This document shows, in pieces, positions 1 through 6,840 of a stretch of DNA of 22,068 bases. Origin of the DNA: Flavobacteriia bacterium. GTDB lineage: Bacteria > Bacteroidota > Bacteroidia > Flavobacteriales > Flavobacteriaceae. The position numbers and the translations under genes were made by a program. The notes under the pieces are model-generated. The model searched no databases. It saw nothing but the letters and a program-made list of their open reading frames with translations, and was not told where the DNA came from. Location of the stretch: the NCBI GenBank assembly GCA_018500075.1, contig JAHBAN010000142.1:1-22068 (forward strand). The letters are read 5' to 3'. Within the stretch, counting starts at the first letter, position 1. Each line of letters begins with the position of its first letter.

Positions 1-19
1 AGATGTGTATAAGAGACAG
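1..19 (+). other. Tn5/Nextera mosaic-end adapter remnant
   Basis: The first 19 bases read AGATGTGTATAAGAGACAG, identical to the transferred strand of the hyperactive Tn5 mosaic end used in tagmentation libraries. It lies exactly at the contig edge and is followed directly by ordinary coding sequence on the minus strand, which fits untrimmed adapter rather than a resident transposon. An open reading frame starting here on the plus strand is an artefact. Confidence 0.95.
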
Positions 20-704
20 GAACAACGACAGCGCCCAGCAAAACCATATAGCCCCAGCTTTGGTCTGGCACAGTCAGGCTCGGCGCAAGCAGCGCGGCAG
101 CCAGCGCCGTCAGCAGGCCCGACAGGCCCATCGCAGGCACCATGCTGATCTCTTTTTGGGCGCGCGCAATCGAAAATGTCAGCGCCAGCGAGACTGCGCC
201 GCCAAAAGCCGCCAGATCCCCGAGCAGGCTTCCTGCGCCGCGCGCGCTCCCTGCCGCAATCACAGCGACACCCAGCAGCGCCCCGCCGATCCCGGCCCAG
301 GTCAAACGGTCCACATTTTCCTTCAACACAACAATAGAAATCAGCGCCGCGATCACCGGCGATGTCGCCGAAATCAGCAGGACATTTGCGGCCTGCGTCT
401 TTTCCACAGCGTAAAGAAAGCAAAAGGTGCCACAGGTGAAGATTACAGCCAAAGCCCAGCCACTCCGCCCGAGAGATACCGCCCTGCGCAGCGGTTTGCG
501 CCCGGCCCTGGGCGCTTTGTGGTGCGGGGGCTTTCGCCACAAAAGCAGCCCCCAAACAAGCAAAATAACACCCCCGCTCAGCAGGCCGCGCCAAAAGAGC
601 TTGGTCAGCGTATCCGCCTCGATCAAACGCACCAAAAGCACATCAGGCGAGATCACCAAGACGCCCGCAAGGGTGATCAGCAGGCCCTTTGCCGCCGGCC
701 TCAT
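20..704 (-). CDS. DMT/EamA-family transporter, C-terminus cut off by contig end
   Basis: Reading the minus strand from the ATG at 704 gives about 228 codons without a stop, running into the adapter at the left edge. The protein is very hydrophobic, with successive membrane segments separated by short basic loops. It begins MRPAAKGLLITLAGVLVIS and contains the segment TQAANVLLISATSPVIAALI followed by a second helix ending LKEN, typical of the first EamA repeat. A second repeat begins near GDLAAFGGAVSLALTFS. EamA proteins are drug/metabolite exporters of ten helices and roughly 290 residues, so the last helices are missing here. The start codon overlaps the stop of the upstream amidotransferase gene by four bases (ATGA), indicating translational coupling. 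The substrate cannot be told from sequence. Confidence 0.85.
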
Positions 705-1399
705 GCTGGCGCGCCAAACAGCTTGGTGAGGAACCCCCGAAACCACGGATCAAGCGCCCGATGCGTCTCTTGTGACAGGGCTTGCTGCTCGGCAAGGCTC
801 TGACATCCGGCGCGCGCCTCATGCTCCCGCGCCCAGGGCGCCTCTTGCCACTCTTTGAACATCGGCTCCGTCACCTCCGGGTGAAACTGGAAACCGTAGG
901 TTTTTGTACCATAGCGAAACGCCTGATGGGGAAAGCCGGCGCTGCGCGCCAAGAGCGTGGCCCCCGCAGGCAGGCCGAAGGCGTGAAAATGGGCCTGTGG
1001 CACGCGCAGCCCGACAGGCATAAACGCGGGGTCCAGCGTCTCAAGGCCGTAATACCCGAATTCGCAAGGGTCGCCCTCAAGCGGGCCAACCTCTGCGCCA
1101 AGGCTATGCGCAATCATTTGCGCCCCCTGACACAGCCCGAGCACAGGCACTCCGGCCGTCATACAAGCCTCAATCCAGCGCATTTCCTCTTGCAAAAAGG
1201 GCATCGTCTCAATGTCTGTGATGCAATATTTACCGCCATAAACAACGGTGCCCGCAATATCGGCGCTGAGCCGCGGCAGCCTGTCGCCGGCATAGAGATG
1301 CAGGTTCACAATATCATACCCTAGCCGCTCAAGCTGATCGGCGGCGCGGTCTTTGTGACGGCTTTCACCATGATGGATGAGCACAACTTTTTGCGCCAT
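701..1399 (-). CDS. Class I glutamine amidotransferase-like protein (GATase1)
   Basis: This 232-residue protein has the class I glutamine amidotransferase fold. The nucleophile elbow GLCQGAQ puts Cys at about 90, and GFQFHPEV supplies the His (about 173) and Glu (about 175) of the triad. The oxyanion-side segment VVYGGKYCI is also present. It is a free-standing domain with no synthetase partner, like the GMP-synthase-like or gamma-glutamyl-amine hydrolase-like proteins; which amide it cleaves is unknown. I chose the ATG at 1399 rather than the upstream in-frame ATG at 1447 because GAGAGGGA lies just upstream and the family begins at this point (MAQKVVLIHHG). It ends in an ATGA overlap with the EamA transporter, so the two probably act together, for example on an amino acid or amide compound. 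Confidence 0.88.
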   Translation of the reverse strand: MAQKVVLIHHGESRHKDRAADQLERLGYDIVNLHLYAGDRLPRLSADIAGTVVYGGKYCITDIETMPFLQEEMRWIEACMTAGVPVLGLCQGAQMIAHSLGAEVGPLEGDPCEFGYYGLETLDPAFMPVGLRVPQAHFHAFGLPAGATLLARSAGFPHQAFRYGTKTYGFQFHPEVTEPMFKEWQEAPWAREHEARAGCQSLAEQQALSQETHRALDPWFRGFLTKLFGAPA

Positions 1400-1467
1400 G
1401 GGCTGGTCCCTCTCTGCAAGTTTTCCAGCCCCTGTGCCCCGGTGCAAGTGGGGTCTTTCGACATCCC

Positions 1468-1496
1468 TTTATCACAAAGCCACCGCGCGCAAGCAA
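1468..1496 (-). promoter_or_regulatory. Possible promoter for the amidotransferase/EamA pair
   Basis: On the minus strand TTGCTT (1496-1491) and GATAAA (1473-1468) are separated by 17 bp, a reasonable sigma-70-type match about 70 bases before the ATG at 1399. The divergent 1400-1582 region holds no gene. No clear promoter for the SGNH hydrolase was found in it. Confidence 0.3.
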
Positions 1497-1582
1497 GCAC
1501 CATAAAAAGGGCGGCAACACATTGTTTTGCAACGAGAGGTAGATTTTTTGTGCAATACTTAAGAGAATTGGCTTCGGTTGGT

Positions 1583-2296
1583 ATGAGCACGCGAATGATG
1601 GCCCGTTTTCTATATGTGACTTTTTGTGTCTTTGCCTTGAGCGTGACCGCGCTGCGGGCCGCAGGCCCAGAGCAAAAACCCAGTATCCTCACAATTGGGG
1701 ACAGCCTCATGGCGTGGCATCGCATTGATGACGCCTCGATTGCAGATTCGCTTGCCGCCTCTCTCGGAGAGCCGGTGCTCAACCGAGCGATATCAGGCGC
1801 GCGGATCATTCATGGCTTGCCGCTCACGGGCGCCTTGGGCCTGCGTATTTCAAGCCAGTTTCGCGACAAGGAGACATACGACTGGGTCATCATCACCGGC
1901 GGGGGCAATGATTTCTTGCTCGGGTGTGGCTGTGCGCGCTGTGAGCGGCGCATGAACAGGATGATCACCGCCGAGGCCGACAAAGGCGATGTGGTGAGCC
2001 TTGTGACGCAAATTCGCAAAACAGGCGCGCGGGTGATCTATCTTGGATATCTGCGCAGCCCCGAAATGGAGTCGCCCATTGAAAACTGCAAAGACGAGGG
2101 TGACGCCTTTGAAGCCCGACTCGCCACTCTTGCCACACAGGACACCGGCGTCTTTTTCCACTCCATCGCAGAGCTTGTGCCCGCTGGTGACCGAAGTTTT
2201 CACGGAATAGACATGATCCACCCGTCCAAGAAAGCCAGCCAAATCATTGGCCAGCAGCTCGCCGAACTGATCCGAAGCGCGGACCCGTCGCGATAA
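1583..2296 (+). CDS. Secreted SGNH/GDSL-family hydrolase
   Basis: A 237-residue protein from the ATG at 1583, starting with a Sec signal peptide: arginines, a hydrophobic core (FLYVTFCVFALSVTAL) and a small-residue cleavage region near ALRAA (about 23-27). The mature part shows the SGNH blocks: GDSL with Ser at 41, Gly in SGARI (about 72), GGGND with Asn at 109, and DMIHP with Asp 210 and His 213. It is therefore predicted to be a periplasmic esterase, lipase or acyl hydrolase related to the TesA/rhamnogalacturonan acetylesterase superfamily. A Cys-rich insert (GCGCARCE, Cys 115, 117, 120) directly follows the Asn block and a further Cys lies near 169; these could form disulfides. The start is uncertain because the second Met at 5 also fits the signal peptide and no strong ribosome site is seen. 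It stands alone, convergent with rpsO. Confidence 0.82.
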   Translation: MSTRMMARFLYVTFCVFALSVTALRAAGPEQKPSILTIGDSLMAWHRIDDASIADSLAASLGEPVLNRAISGARIIHGLPLTGALGLRISSQFRDKETYDWVIITGGGNDFLLGCGCARCERRMNRMITAEADKGDVVSLVTQIRKTGARVIYLGYLRSPEMESPIENCKDEGDAFEARLATLATQDTGVFFHSIAELVPAGDRSFHGIDMIHPSKKASQIIGQQLAELIRSADPSR

Positions 2297-2348
2297 ATCC
2301 TTTGCACCTCGGCGCACACAGGGCGAGCAAGGCCGACACCAAGCGCAT

Positions 2349-2376
2349 AAAAAAACGCGCCCCAAAAGGAGCGCGG
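2349..2376 (-). terminator. Rho-independent terminator of rpsO
   Basis: On the minus strand CGCGCTCC (2375-2368), a TTTT loop and GGGGCGCG (2363-2356) form an 8-bp stem with one G-U pair, followed by seven T (2355-2349). It lies 28 bases after the rpsO stop. On the plus strand only three T follow the stem, so it is a weaker terminator for the SGNH gene. Confidence 0.85.
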
Positions 2377-2403
2377 TTTAAGAGCTTCAGCTTGGCTGCG
2401 GTC

Positions 2404-2673
2404 TTAGCGACGAATGCCAAGGCGTTTGATAAGGTCCTGATAGCGGGCCTCTTCTTTCCCACGCAGAAAGTCGAGCAGCTTACGACGCTGGGCAACCATC
2501 TTAAGAAGACCACGGCGGCCGTGGTTGTCTTTTTTGTGGGTTTTGAAATGCTCTGTGAGCGTCGTGATGCGCGATGTCAGGATAGCAACCTGAACTTCGG
2601 GTGAGCCTGTATCGCCTTCTTTGGTGGCGAACTCTTTCATGACGCGTGCTTTTTCTTCAACAGTAATCGACAT
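2404..2673 (-). CDS. rpsO: 30S ribosomal protein S15
   Basis: The 89-residue product is full-length S15, a primary 16S rRNA-binding protein of the small-subunit platform. Recognisable segments are GDTGSPEVQVA, LTEHFKTHKKDNHGRRGL with the conserved His/Asp/Arg of the rRNA-binding loop, and the end RYQDLIKRLGIRR. The ATG at 2673 follows AAAGGAG at the proper distance, so upstream in-frame codons back to 2835 are not coding. In many proteobacteria the order is truB-rpsO-pnp; here the gene is preceded by an RTX-repeat gene and followed by a terminator, so it appears to be monocistronic. S15 commonly represses its own translation through structure in its leader; a 199-base leader region is present. 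Confidence 0.97.
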   Translation of the reverse strand: MSITVEEKARVMKEFATKEGDTGSPEVQVAILTSRITTLTEHFKTHKKDNHGRRGLLKMVAQRRKLLDFLRGKEEARYQDLIKRLGIRR

Positions 2674-2872
2674 CAGGATCTCCTTTAGAGTTAAGGGTTC
2701 GGGCACAAGCCGGGATGTCGTCCAGCAAGGTCCATAGGATTCGCAGCGCCGCAAAACAGCGCTGCAATAGCGCCGTATAGGCAGATTTTGAGGCGTTGAA
2801 AAGCTTTTTGTGCCCAGCCCAGCCCAGCGCAGCACGTTGCGCCATGCGGCCCGCCGCCAGCGCCCAAGGCCT
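2674..2872 (-). promoter_or_regulatory. rpsO upstream region: possible promoter and leader hairpin
   Basis: No gene is seen here. On the minus strand TTTTCA (2802-2797) and TATACG (2779-2774) are 17 bp apart and could be the rpsO promoter, giving a leader of about 95 bases. That leader holds a perfect 6-bp stem, CAGCGC (2764-2759) with GCGCTG (2749-2744), loop nine bases, which might serve S15 autoregulation. A short CCCAG triplicate repeat lies at about 2812-2826. Confidence 0.35.
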
Positions 2873-3889
2873 TCAGATCACAGAAGAAGCCTCACCCGTC
2901 CCAAAAAACAGCGCAGCATCGCTTTGGGCCATGATCAGAACATCATTCAAGCTCAACGCCAGATCAGATTGAACCGCCGCAATCATCTCGCCATTCATCA
3001 TGATATGGCTGATATCCGGGTCAAAGCCGTCACGGGCGATGGTGATATCAGGCTCGGCCTCACCCGTGGTCTGGCTGTCAAACACAATGATAAGCCGGTC
3101 TTGCGAGGGGTCAAAATCCTCGATTTGGGCCTCTTCGCCCGGCGCGATCCAGTCGCCAATGACAATATCATCACGCCCCAAGCCGGATGTGACAATATCA
3201 AAGCCGCCGGCAAAAATCCGGTCGTCGCCGCCGCCGCCGTTCAGAAAGTCTTGCTCGGGGAGGCCCTCTTCCCGGCCCTCCAGAACATCATCCCCCCAAC
3301 CGCCAAAAAGCGTGTCCTGCCCCGCCTCGCCAATCAGCGTATCCTGGCCAAGGCCGCCATGAAGCCCATCGGCCCCATCGCCGCCAAAAAGAGCGTCCTC
3401 GCCCGCGCTGCCCTGAAGCATATCCTCGCCAGCGCCGCCATAGAGCGCATCGTCGCCATTGTGCCCATAAAGCGCATCCGCGTCGTCACCGCCCATAAGG
3501 CTGTCCTGACCATCCTCGCCATGAAGCGTGTCCTGCCCCGCGCCGCCCATCAAAATATCGTCGCCGGTCCAGCCGTGCAGATCATCACGGCCCGCGCCGC
3601 CATCAAGAGTATCTTCGCCGCCATAGCCGTTCATCTGGTCGGCGCCCTCCGACCCATAGAGCGCTTCATTCCCGGATGATCCCGAGGTGATCAGGTGCTC
3701 AACAGACCTGTCCTGTGCGATATCTGGCAAGGCCGGGTCATCGCCCTCTTCACCGGCATCAAAGCCGATAAAGACGGTTGCGCCAACAAGCGCCATGCCC
3801 ATCACTCCAGCAAGAAACAGCATAACCAAACTCCACAGCTTACCGCGCGTATTAGGCCCGAGCTTTTGCCTTTGGTCAAAGGGATTCAT
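2873..3889 (-). CDS. Membrane-anchored RTX (hemolysin-type) calcium-binding repeat protein
   Basis: A 338-residue acidic protein. Residues about 19-43 form one transmembrane helix (LWSLVMLFLAGVMGMALVGA) after a short basic N-terminus, followed by an acidic linker. About 14 or more RTX nonapeptides (pattern GGxGxDxLx, for example LDGGAGRDD, LYGGAGEDM, LFGGDGADG) run from about 77 to 225; these fold into a Ca2+-binding parallel beta-roll. The C-terminal part (about 226-338) is acidic, with an IEDFDPSQDRLII segment like the region after RTX blocks in type I secreted proteins. No enzymatic domain is visible. RTX proteins usually lack an N-terminal membrane helix, so this is likelier anchored facing the periplasm than freely secreted. 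It starts nine bases after the DUF5665 stop and in the same frame. Its ribosome site (AGAAGG) is unusually close to the ATG. Confidence 0.85.
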   Translation of the reverse strand: MNPFDQRQKLGPNTRGKLWSLVMLFLAGVMGMALVGATVFIGFDAGEEGDDPALPDIAQDRSVEHLITSGSSGNEALYGSEGADQMNGYGGEDTLDGGAGRDDLHGWTGDDILMGGAGQDTLHGEDGQDSLMGGDDADALYGHNGDDALYGGAGEDMLQGSAGEDALFGGDGADGLHGGLGQDTLIGEAGQDTLFGGWGDDVLEGREEGLPEQDFLNGGGGDDRIFAGGFDIVTSGLGRDDIVIGDWIAPGEEAQIEDFDPSQDRLIIVFDSQTTGEAEPDITIARDGFDPDISHIMMNGEMIAAVQSDLALSLNDVLIMAQSDAALFFGTGEASSVI

Positions 3890-3898
3890 GCCTTCTGG

Positions 3899-4177
3899 TT
3901 AACGGGTTCTTTGCATTTCCTCGACAAGTTGAGCGGCCCACTCTCCGATCACCGGAATAAACTCGATCTGCGCAACCCACCACACGAGCGTCGACACCAA
4001 AAGGGTCGCCCCGATCACAGAGCCAAGACCAAAGGCCAAACCGCGCATGAACTGAAACGACAACAAGCGCCACGTCGAGCTGTGCACGCGCACAAAGCGG
4101 TGGGTGTTCAGCCGCTCAAGTTCCTGCGTCAGGCGCTCCATCGCGTGTTTCATCTCGGCGTCAGACTGGTCTGTCAT
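3899..4177 (-). CDS. DUF5665-type small membrane protein
   Basis: A 92-residue protein that I recognise as the DUF5665 family, common in Rhodobacterales and without a known function. It has an N-terminal amphipathic/coiled segment (MERLTQELERLNTHRFVRVH), a conserved stretch RGLAFGLGSVIGA leading into one membrane helix (about 44-68), and a C-terminal IPVIGEWAAQLVEE. The ATG at 4177 has GAGAGG upstream; a TTG at 4189 is also in frame but overlaps the preceding stop. It sits eight bases after the DUF1643 gene and nine bases before the RTX gene, so it is a middle gene of the hemC operon. A chaperone-like or scaffold role for the neighbouring RTX membrane protein is possible but unproven. Confidence 0.8.
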   Translation of the reverse strand: MTDQSDAEMKHAMERLTQELERLNTHRFVRVHSSTWRLLSFQFMRGLAFGLGSVIGATLLVSTLVWWVAQIEFIPVIGEWAAQLVEEMQRTR

Positions 4178-4185
4178 AGGACCTC

Positions 4186-4692
4186 TCAAAACCAGCGTTC
4201 AGGTCGCTGTGTATAGGCAATATAAAGCGGATGCTTGGGGTGGCCAGCCTGTGTCAGCCCGAGATGAAAAACAGGCCGCCCCGTGGCGCGCAACACTGCC
4301 TCCACAGCAGCTCCGCGCTGCAAGTGCGCGCCATGCGCGCCCCATGCCGCAATGATCTGGTCGGCCCAGTCACAGCTCTGCGCGATCGTGGCATCATTGG
4401 CCGTACCAATCGGCTCCGCCGCAGCACGCATGGCCTTTGGGTCGGTATCGCGCCAGGCAAAAATATTGGTCACCCGAAATCCGCCAAACCCGAGCGCCCG
4501 CGCCCGCCGCTCACAGCGCTCGACTGTGGGGTCGTTCTGCACTTCGGTCGCAGTTGACGGGTTGAGCATAATAAAGAGCGCCTTGCGCCCCTCAGGCTCC
4601 CAATTCCGGGTCAGCAGGTAGCGATAGTTTTCGCAGTCCGAATAAACAGCCGTGGAGGGCGCGTCGCCCTTGGTATGGGTCCGCGTGATCAT
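4186..4692 (-). CDS. DUF1643 domain-containing protein
   Basis: The 168-residue protein matches the DUF1643 family as I know it: it opens with a beta segment (YRYLLTRNW), then the signature FIMLNPSTATEVQNDPTVERC, then GFGGFRVTNIFAWRDTDP, and ends with a DQIIAAWGAHGA strand and a PVFHLGLTQAGHPKHPLY segment. The function of the family is not established; the fold resembles nucleoside-binding or uracil-DNA-glycosylase-like proteins only loosely, and I do not assert an activity. It starts nine bases after the hemC stop and is followed eight bases later by the DUF5665 gene, so it is co-transcribed with hemC. Confidence 0.85.
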   Translation of the reverse strand: MITRTHTKGDAPSTAVYSDCENYRYLLTRNWEPEGRKALFIMLNPSTATEVQNDPTVERCERRARALGFGGFRVTNIFAWRDTDPKAMRAAAEPIGTANDATIAQSCDWADQIIAAWGAHGAHLQRGAAVEAVLRATGRPVFHLGLTQAGHPKHPLYIAYTQRPERWF

Positions 4693-4701
4693 AGCCGCCC
4701 G

Positions 4702-5664
4702 CTACGCCCGCCAGTCAAAGAAGCCCTCACCGGCCCGCGCAAGCAGCTTTGCCGCCATCGCGCGGCCAAGCTCCGCTCCGTCTTCCAAAGGGGCGCTCTG
4801 GTCGTCGCTGATCGCCTCGCTGCCATCCGGACGCAGCACCTCGCCACGCAACCGCAGCGTGCCGCCGTCCAGCTCGGCCAGCCCCGCCAAAGGCGTCTCG
4901 CAAGAGCCATCAAGAGCCGCCAGAAAGGCGCGTTCCGCCACAAGCCGCTGGCCTGTCTCTTTATGGTGAATGGCAGCCAGCATATCGGCCACGCGGCTGT
5001 CCTCTGTGCGCTGTTCGATCCCGATCGCACCCTGCGCCACAGCGGGAAGCATATCCGTCACCTCGACAGGCGTCGCAGGCACCTGACCGATCATGCCAAG
5101 CCGCGTCAGCCCTGCCATCGCAAGGAATGTCGCATCGGCAATCCCGTCTTCCAGCTTCTTGAGGCGGGTCTGCACATTGCCGCGAAATTCGGCCAAGGTC
5201 AGATCAGGCCGCTTCACCGCGAGCTGTGCTCGGCGCCGCAACGACGAGCTGCCCATAACAGCCCCCGCAGGGACGTCGGCAAGTGTCTTGTATTTGAGAC
5301 ATACAAAAGCATCGCGCACGTCTTCCCGCGGCAGATAGGTCGCGAGCAACAGCCCCTCGGGCTGAAGCGTCGGCATATCCTTCATCGAATGCACGGCAAT
5401 ATCAATCCGGCCATCCAGAAGCTGCTCTTCGATCTCTTTGGTAAACAGACCCTTGCCGCCAAGCTCTTTCAGGGGCTTGTCCTTGGCAATGAGCGCCGCA
5501 TCGTCGCCTGTTGTCTTGATCACAACAATCTCAAAGGCCTCAAAGGGCAAGTCAAAGGCCTCAGACAGGCGCTTGCGCGTCTCATAGGCCTGCGCGAGGG
5601 CCAGCGGAGAGCCGCGTGTGCCGATCTTGAGGGGTGCGGCGGGGGTGGGAAGTTGTTTTACCAT
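4702..5664 (-). CDS. hemC: Hydroxymethylbilane synthase (porphobilinogen deaminase)
   Basis: A 320-residue cytoplasmic enzyme that polymerises four porphobilinogens to hydroxymethylbilane in tetrapyrrole synthesis. Diagnostic features are KIGTRGSPLALAQA at the N-terminus, HSMKDMP with the catalytic Asp at 96, GSSSLRRRAQL and FRGNVQTRLKKL (cofactor and substrate-binding arginines), and DGSCETP with Cys 255, which carries the dipyrromethane cofactor. Length is normal for the family. The ATG at 5664 is the only reasonable start, but the leader is extremely short: a promoter-like TAACAG lies just six bases upstream. It is divergent from hemE and heads an operon with DUF1643, DUF5665 and the RTX gene. 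Confidence 0.97.
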   Translation of the reverse strand: MVKQLPTPAAPLKIGTRGSPLALAQAYETRKRLSEAFDLPFEAFEIVVIKTTGDDAALIAKDKPLKELGGKGLFTKEIEEQLLDGRIDIAVHSMKDMPTLQPEGLLLATYLPREDVRDAFVCLKYKTLADVPAGAVMGSSSLRRRAQLAVKRPDLTLAEFRGNVQTRLKKLEDGIADATFLAMAGLTRLGMIGQVPATPVEVTDMLPAVAQGAIGIEQRTEDSRVADMLAAIHHKETGQRLVAERAFLAALDGSCETPLAGLAELDGGTLRLRGEVLRPDGSEAISDDQSAPLEDGAELGRAMAAKLLARAGEGFFDWRA

Positions 5665-5669
5665 ACCCC

Positions 5670-5698
5670 CTGTTAGACGCGGCGCTTTGTCCTTTCAA
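5670..5698 (-). promoter_or_regulatory. Putative hemC promoter, possibly leaderless
   Basis: On the minus strand TTGAAA (5698-5693) and TAACAG (5675-5670) are separated by exactly 17 bp. Transcription would start within a base or two of the hemC ATG at 5664, so the mRNA may lack a leader. The G-run between -10 and ATG is too close to act as a normal ribosome site. Confidence 0.4.
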
Positions 5699-5709
5699 GC
5701 GGCTCTTGC

Positions 5710-5715
5710 TTGACA
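5710..5715 (+). promoter_or_regulatory. Possible -35 element for hemE
   Basis: A perfect TTGACA lies 48 bases before the hemE ATG in the 98-base hemC-hemE intergenic region. At 17 bp spacing the -10 position is GACGAG, which is poor, so the promoter may need an activator or the match may be fortuitous. No FNR-type TTGAT-N4-ATCAA site was seen. Confidence 0.3.
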
Positions 5716-5762
5716 TCGCGCCGCAGCCAAGGGACGAGAGAGCGACCCAAGAGGAGAGTATC

Positions 5763-6797
5763 ATGGCACAGCAAAAGAAAATCCTGCGCGCATTGGCGGG
5801 CGAAACGCTTGAAACACCGCCAATCTGGATGATGCGTCAGGCGGGCCGCTATCTCCCCGAGTATCGCGCCACCCGCGCCGAGGCCGGTGATTTTCTCTCG
5901 CTGTGCTACAATTCCGAGCTGGCCTGCGAAGTCACGCTCCAGCCGATCCGCCGCTATGGCTTTGATGCGTCGATTCTCTTCGCCGATATCCTGCTTGTCC
6001 CGCAGGCTCTGGGGGCCGACCTCTGGTTTGTCACAGGCGAAGGCCCGCGCCTCTCCACACTCACCGACCAAGCCGGCTTTGACGCCCTCAAGCCCGCCGA
6101 CGCGATCCATGAACATCTCGCCCCGATCTATCAAACCCTGCGTCTGCTCAGCCGCGAGCTGCCCTCAGAAACAACCCTGATCGGCTTTGCAGGTGCGCCC
6201 TGGACTGTGGCAACCTATATGATCGCAGGGCGCGGCACGCCCGACCAAGGCCCGGCACACGCCCTCAAAGACGGCAACCGCCCGGTGTTTGAAGCGCTGC
6301 TCAAGCGGATCACCGAAGCCACAATCCTCTATCTCTCCGAACAGATCAAAGCCGGTGCAGAGGTTGTGAAGATCTTTGACAGCTGGGCCGGCTCGCTGAA
6401 GGGCGAGGACTTTACAAACTACGCTGTCAAGCCCGCCGCCGAGATCACAGCCGCGCTCAAAAAGCTGCACCCGGACACCCCCGTCATCGCCTTCCCGCGT
6501 GGCGCGGGCGAGCGCTATGTCGGCCTACATGAGGCCATTGGCGCTGATTGTATCGCACTGGATGACGGGGTCACAGCCGACTGGGCCGCCGCCAATGTGC
6601 AAACCGGCGGTTGCGTTCAAGGCAATCTCAAATCATCCCATATGGTCACTGGCGGCGAAGACCTCGTGCGCGAAACCCGCAAGATCGTAGAGGCGCTGAA
6701 AAACGGCCCGCATATTTTCAATCTCGGCCACGGCATCACCCCCGACGCCGACCCAGAGAATGTGCAACTGATGATTGATACGGTGCGCGGGGCCTGA
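5763..6797 (+). CDS. hemE: Uroporphyrinogen decarboxylase
   Basis: A 344-residue cytoplasmic enzyme that removes the four acetate carboxyls of uroporphyrinogen III to give coproporphyrinogen III. The family signature PIWMMRQAGRYLPEYR is at about 20-35, followed by FADILLVPQALG with the active-site Asp, the second signature GFAGAPWTVATYM, the KIFDSWAG segment, and the C-terminal NLGHGITPDADPENV. Length matches the family. The start at 5763 is set by GAGGAGAG immediately upstream; in-frame codons back to 5634 overlap hemC and are not coding. It is divergent from hemC and convergent with hemF, whose product uses its product, so this locus holds three steps of the haem pathway. Confidence 0.98.
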   Translation: MAQQKKILRALAGETLETPPIWMMRQAGRYLPEYRATRAEAGDFLSLCYNSELACEVTLQPIRRYGFDASILFADILLVPQALGADLWFVTGEGPRLSTLTDQAGFDALKPADAIHEHLAPIYQTLRLLSRELPSETTLIGFAGAPWTVATYMIAGRGTPDQGPAHALKDGNRPVFEALLKRITEATILYLSEQIKAGAEVVKIFDSWAGSLKGEDFTNYAVKPAAEITAALKKLHPDTPVIAFPRGAGERYVGLHEAIGADCIALDDGVTADWAAANVQTGGCVQGNLKSSHMVTGGEDLVRETRKIVEALKNGPHIFNLGHGITPDADPENVQLMIDTVRGA

Positions 6798-6807
6798 CCG
6801 GCCCCGC
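6787..6807. terminator. GC-rich hairpin between convergent hemE and hemF
   Basis: GCGGGGCC (6787-6794) and GGCCCCGC (6800-6807) form a perfect 8-bp stem with a five-base loop that contains the hemE stop codon. No T-run follows on either strand, so it is a possible factor-dependent or bidirectional terminator or an RNA-stabilising 3' stem rather than a classical intrinsic terminator. Confidence 0.4.
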
Positions 6808-6840
6808 ATCAGCGGCCCATCCGCCTCAAACCAAGCTCGC

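Noticed and set aside
3..803. Plus-strand reading frame of 266 codons at the left edge
   Set aside because: Its start lies in the adapter, its composition is antisense-like (Arg/Gln/His-rich), and the minus strand encodes recognisable EamA and amidotransferase proteins.
2674..2835. N-terminal extension of rpsO to the upstream in-frame start at 2835
   Set aside because: S15 has a fixed N-terminus beginning MSIT with AAAGGAG just before it; the extension has no S15 similarity.
3300..3660. Regular short repeats that might suggest a CRISPR array or minisatellite
   Set aside because: The period is 27 bases and in frame with the RTX nonapeptides; units are degenerate and there are no conserved repeats with unique spacers.
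2810..3679. Plus-strand reading frame of 289 codons with repeated Ala/Ile/Lys-rich units
   Set aside because: The repeats are the mirror of the RTX nonapeptide codons on the minus strand, where the protein makes sense.
5665..5762. FNR/Crp-type or PpsR-type site between hemC and hemE
   Set aside because: No TTGAT-N4-ATCAA or TGT-N12-ACA match was found in the 98 bases.
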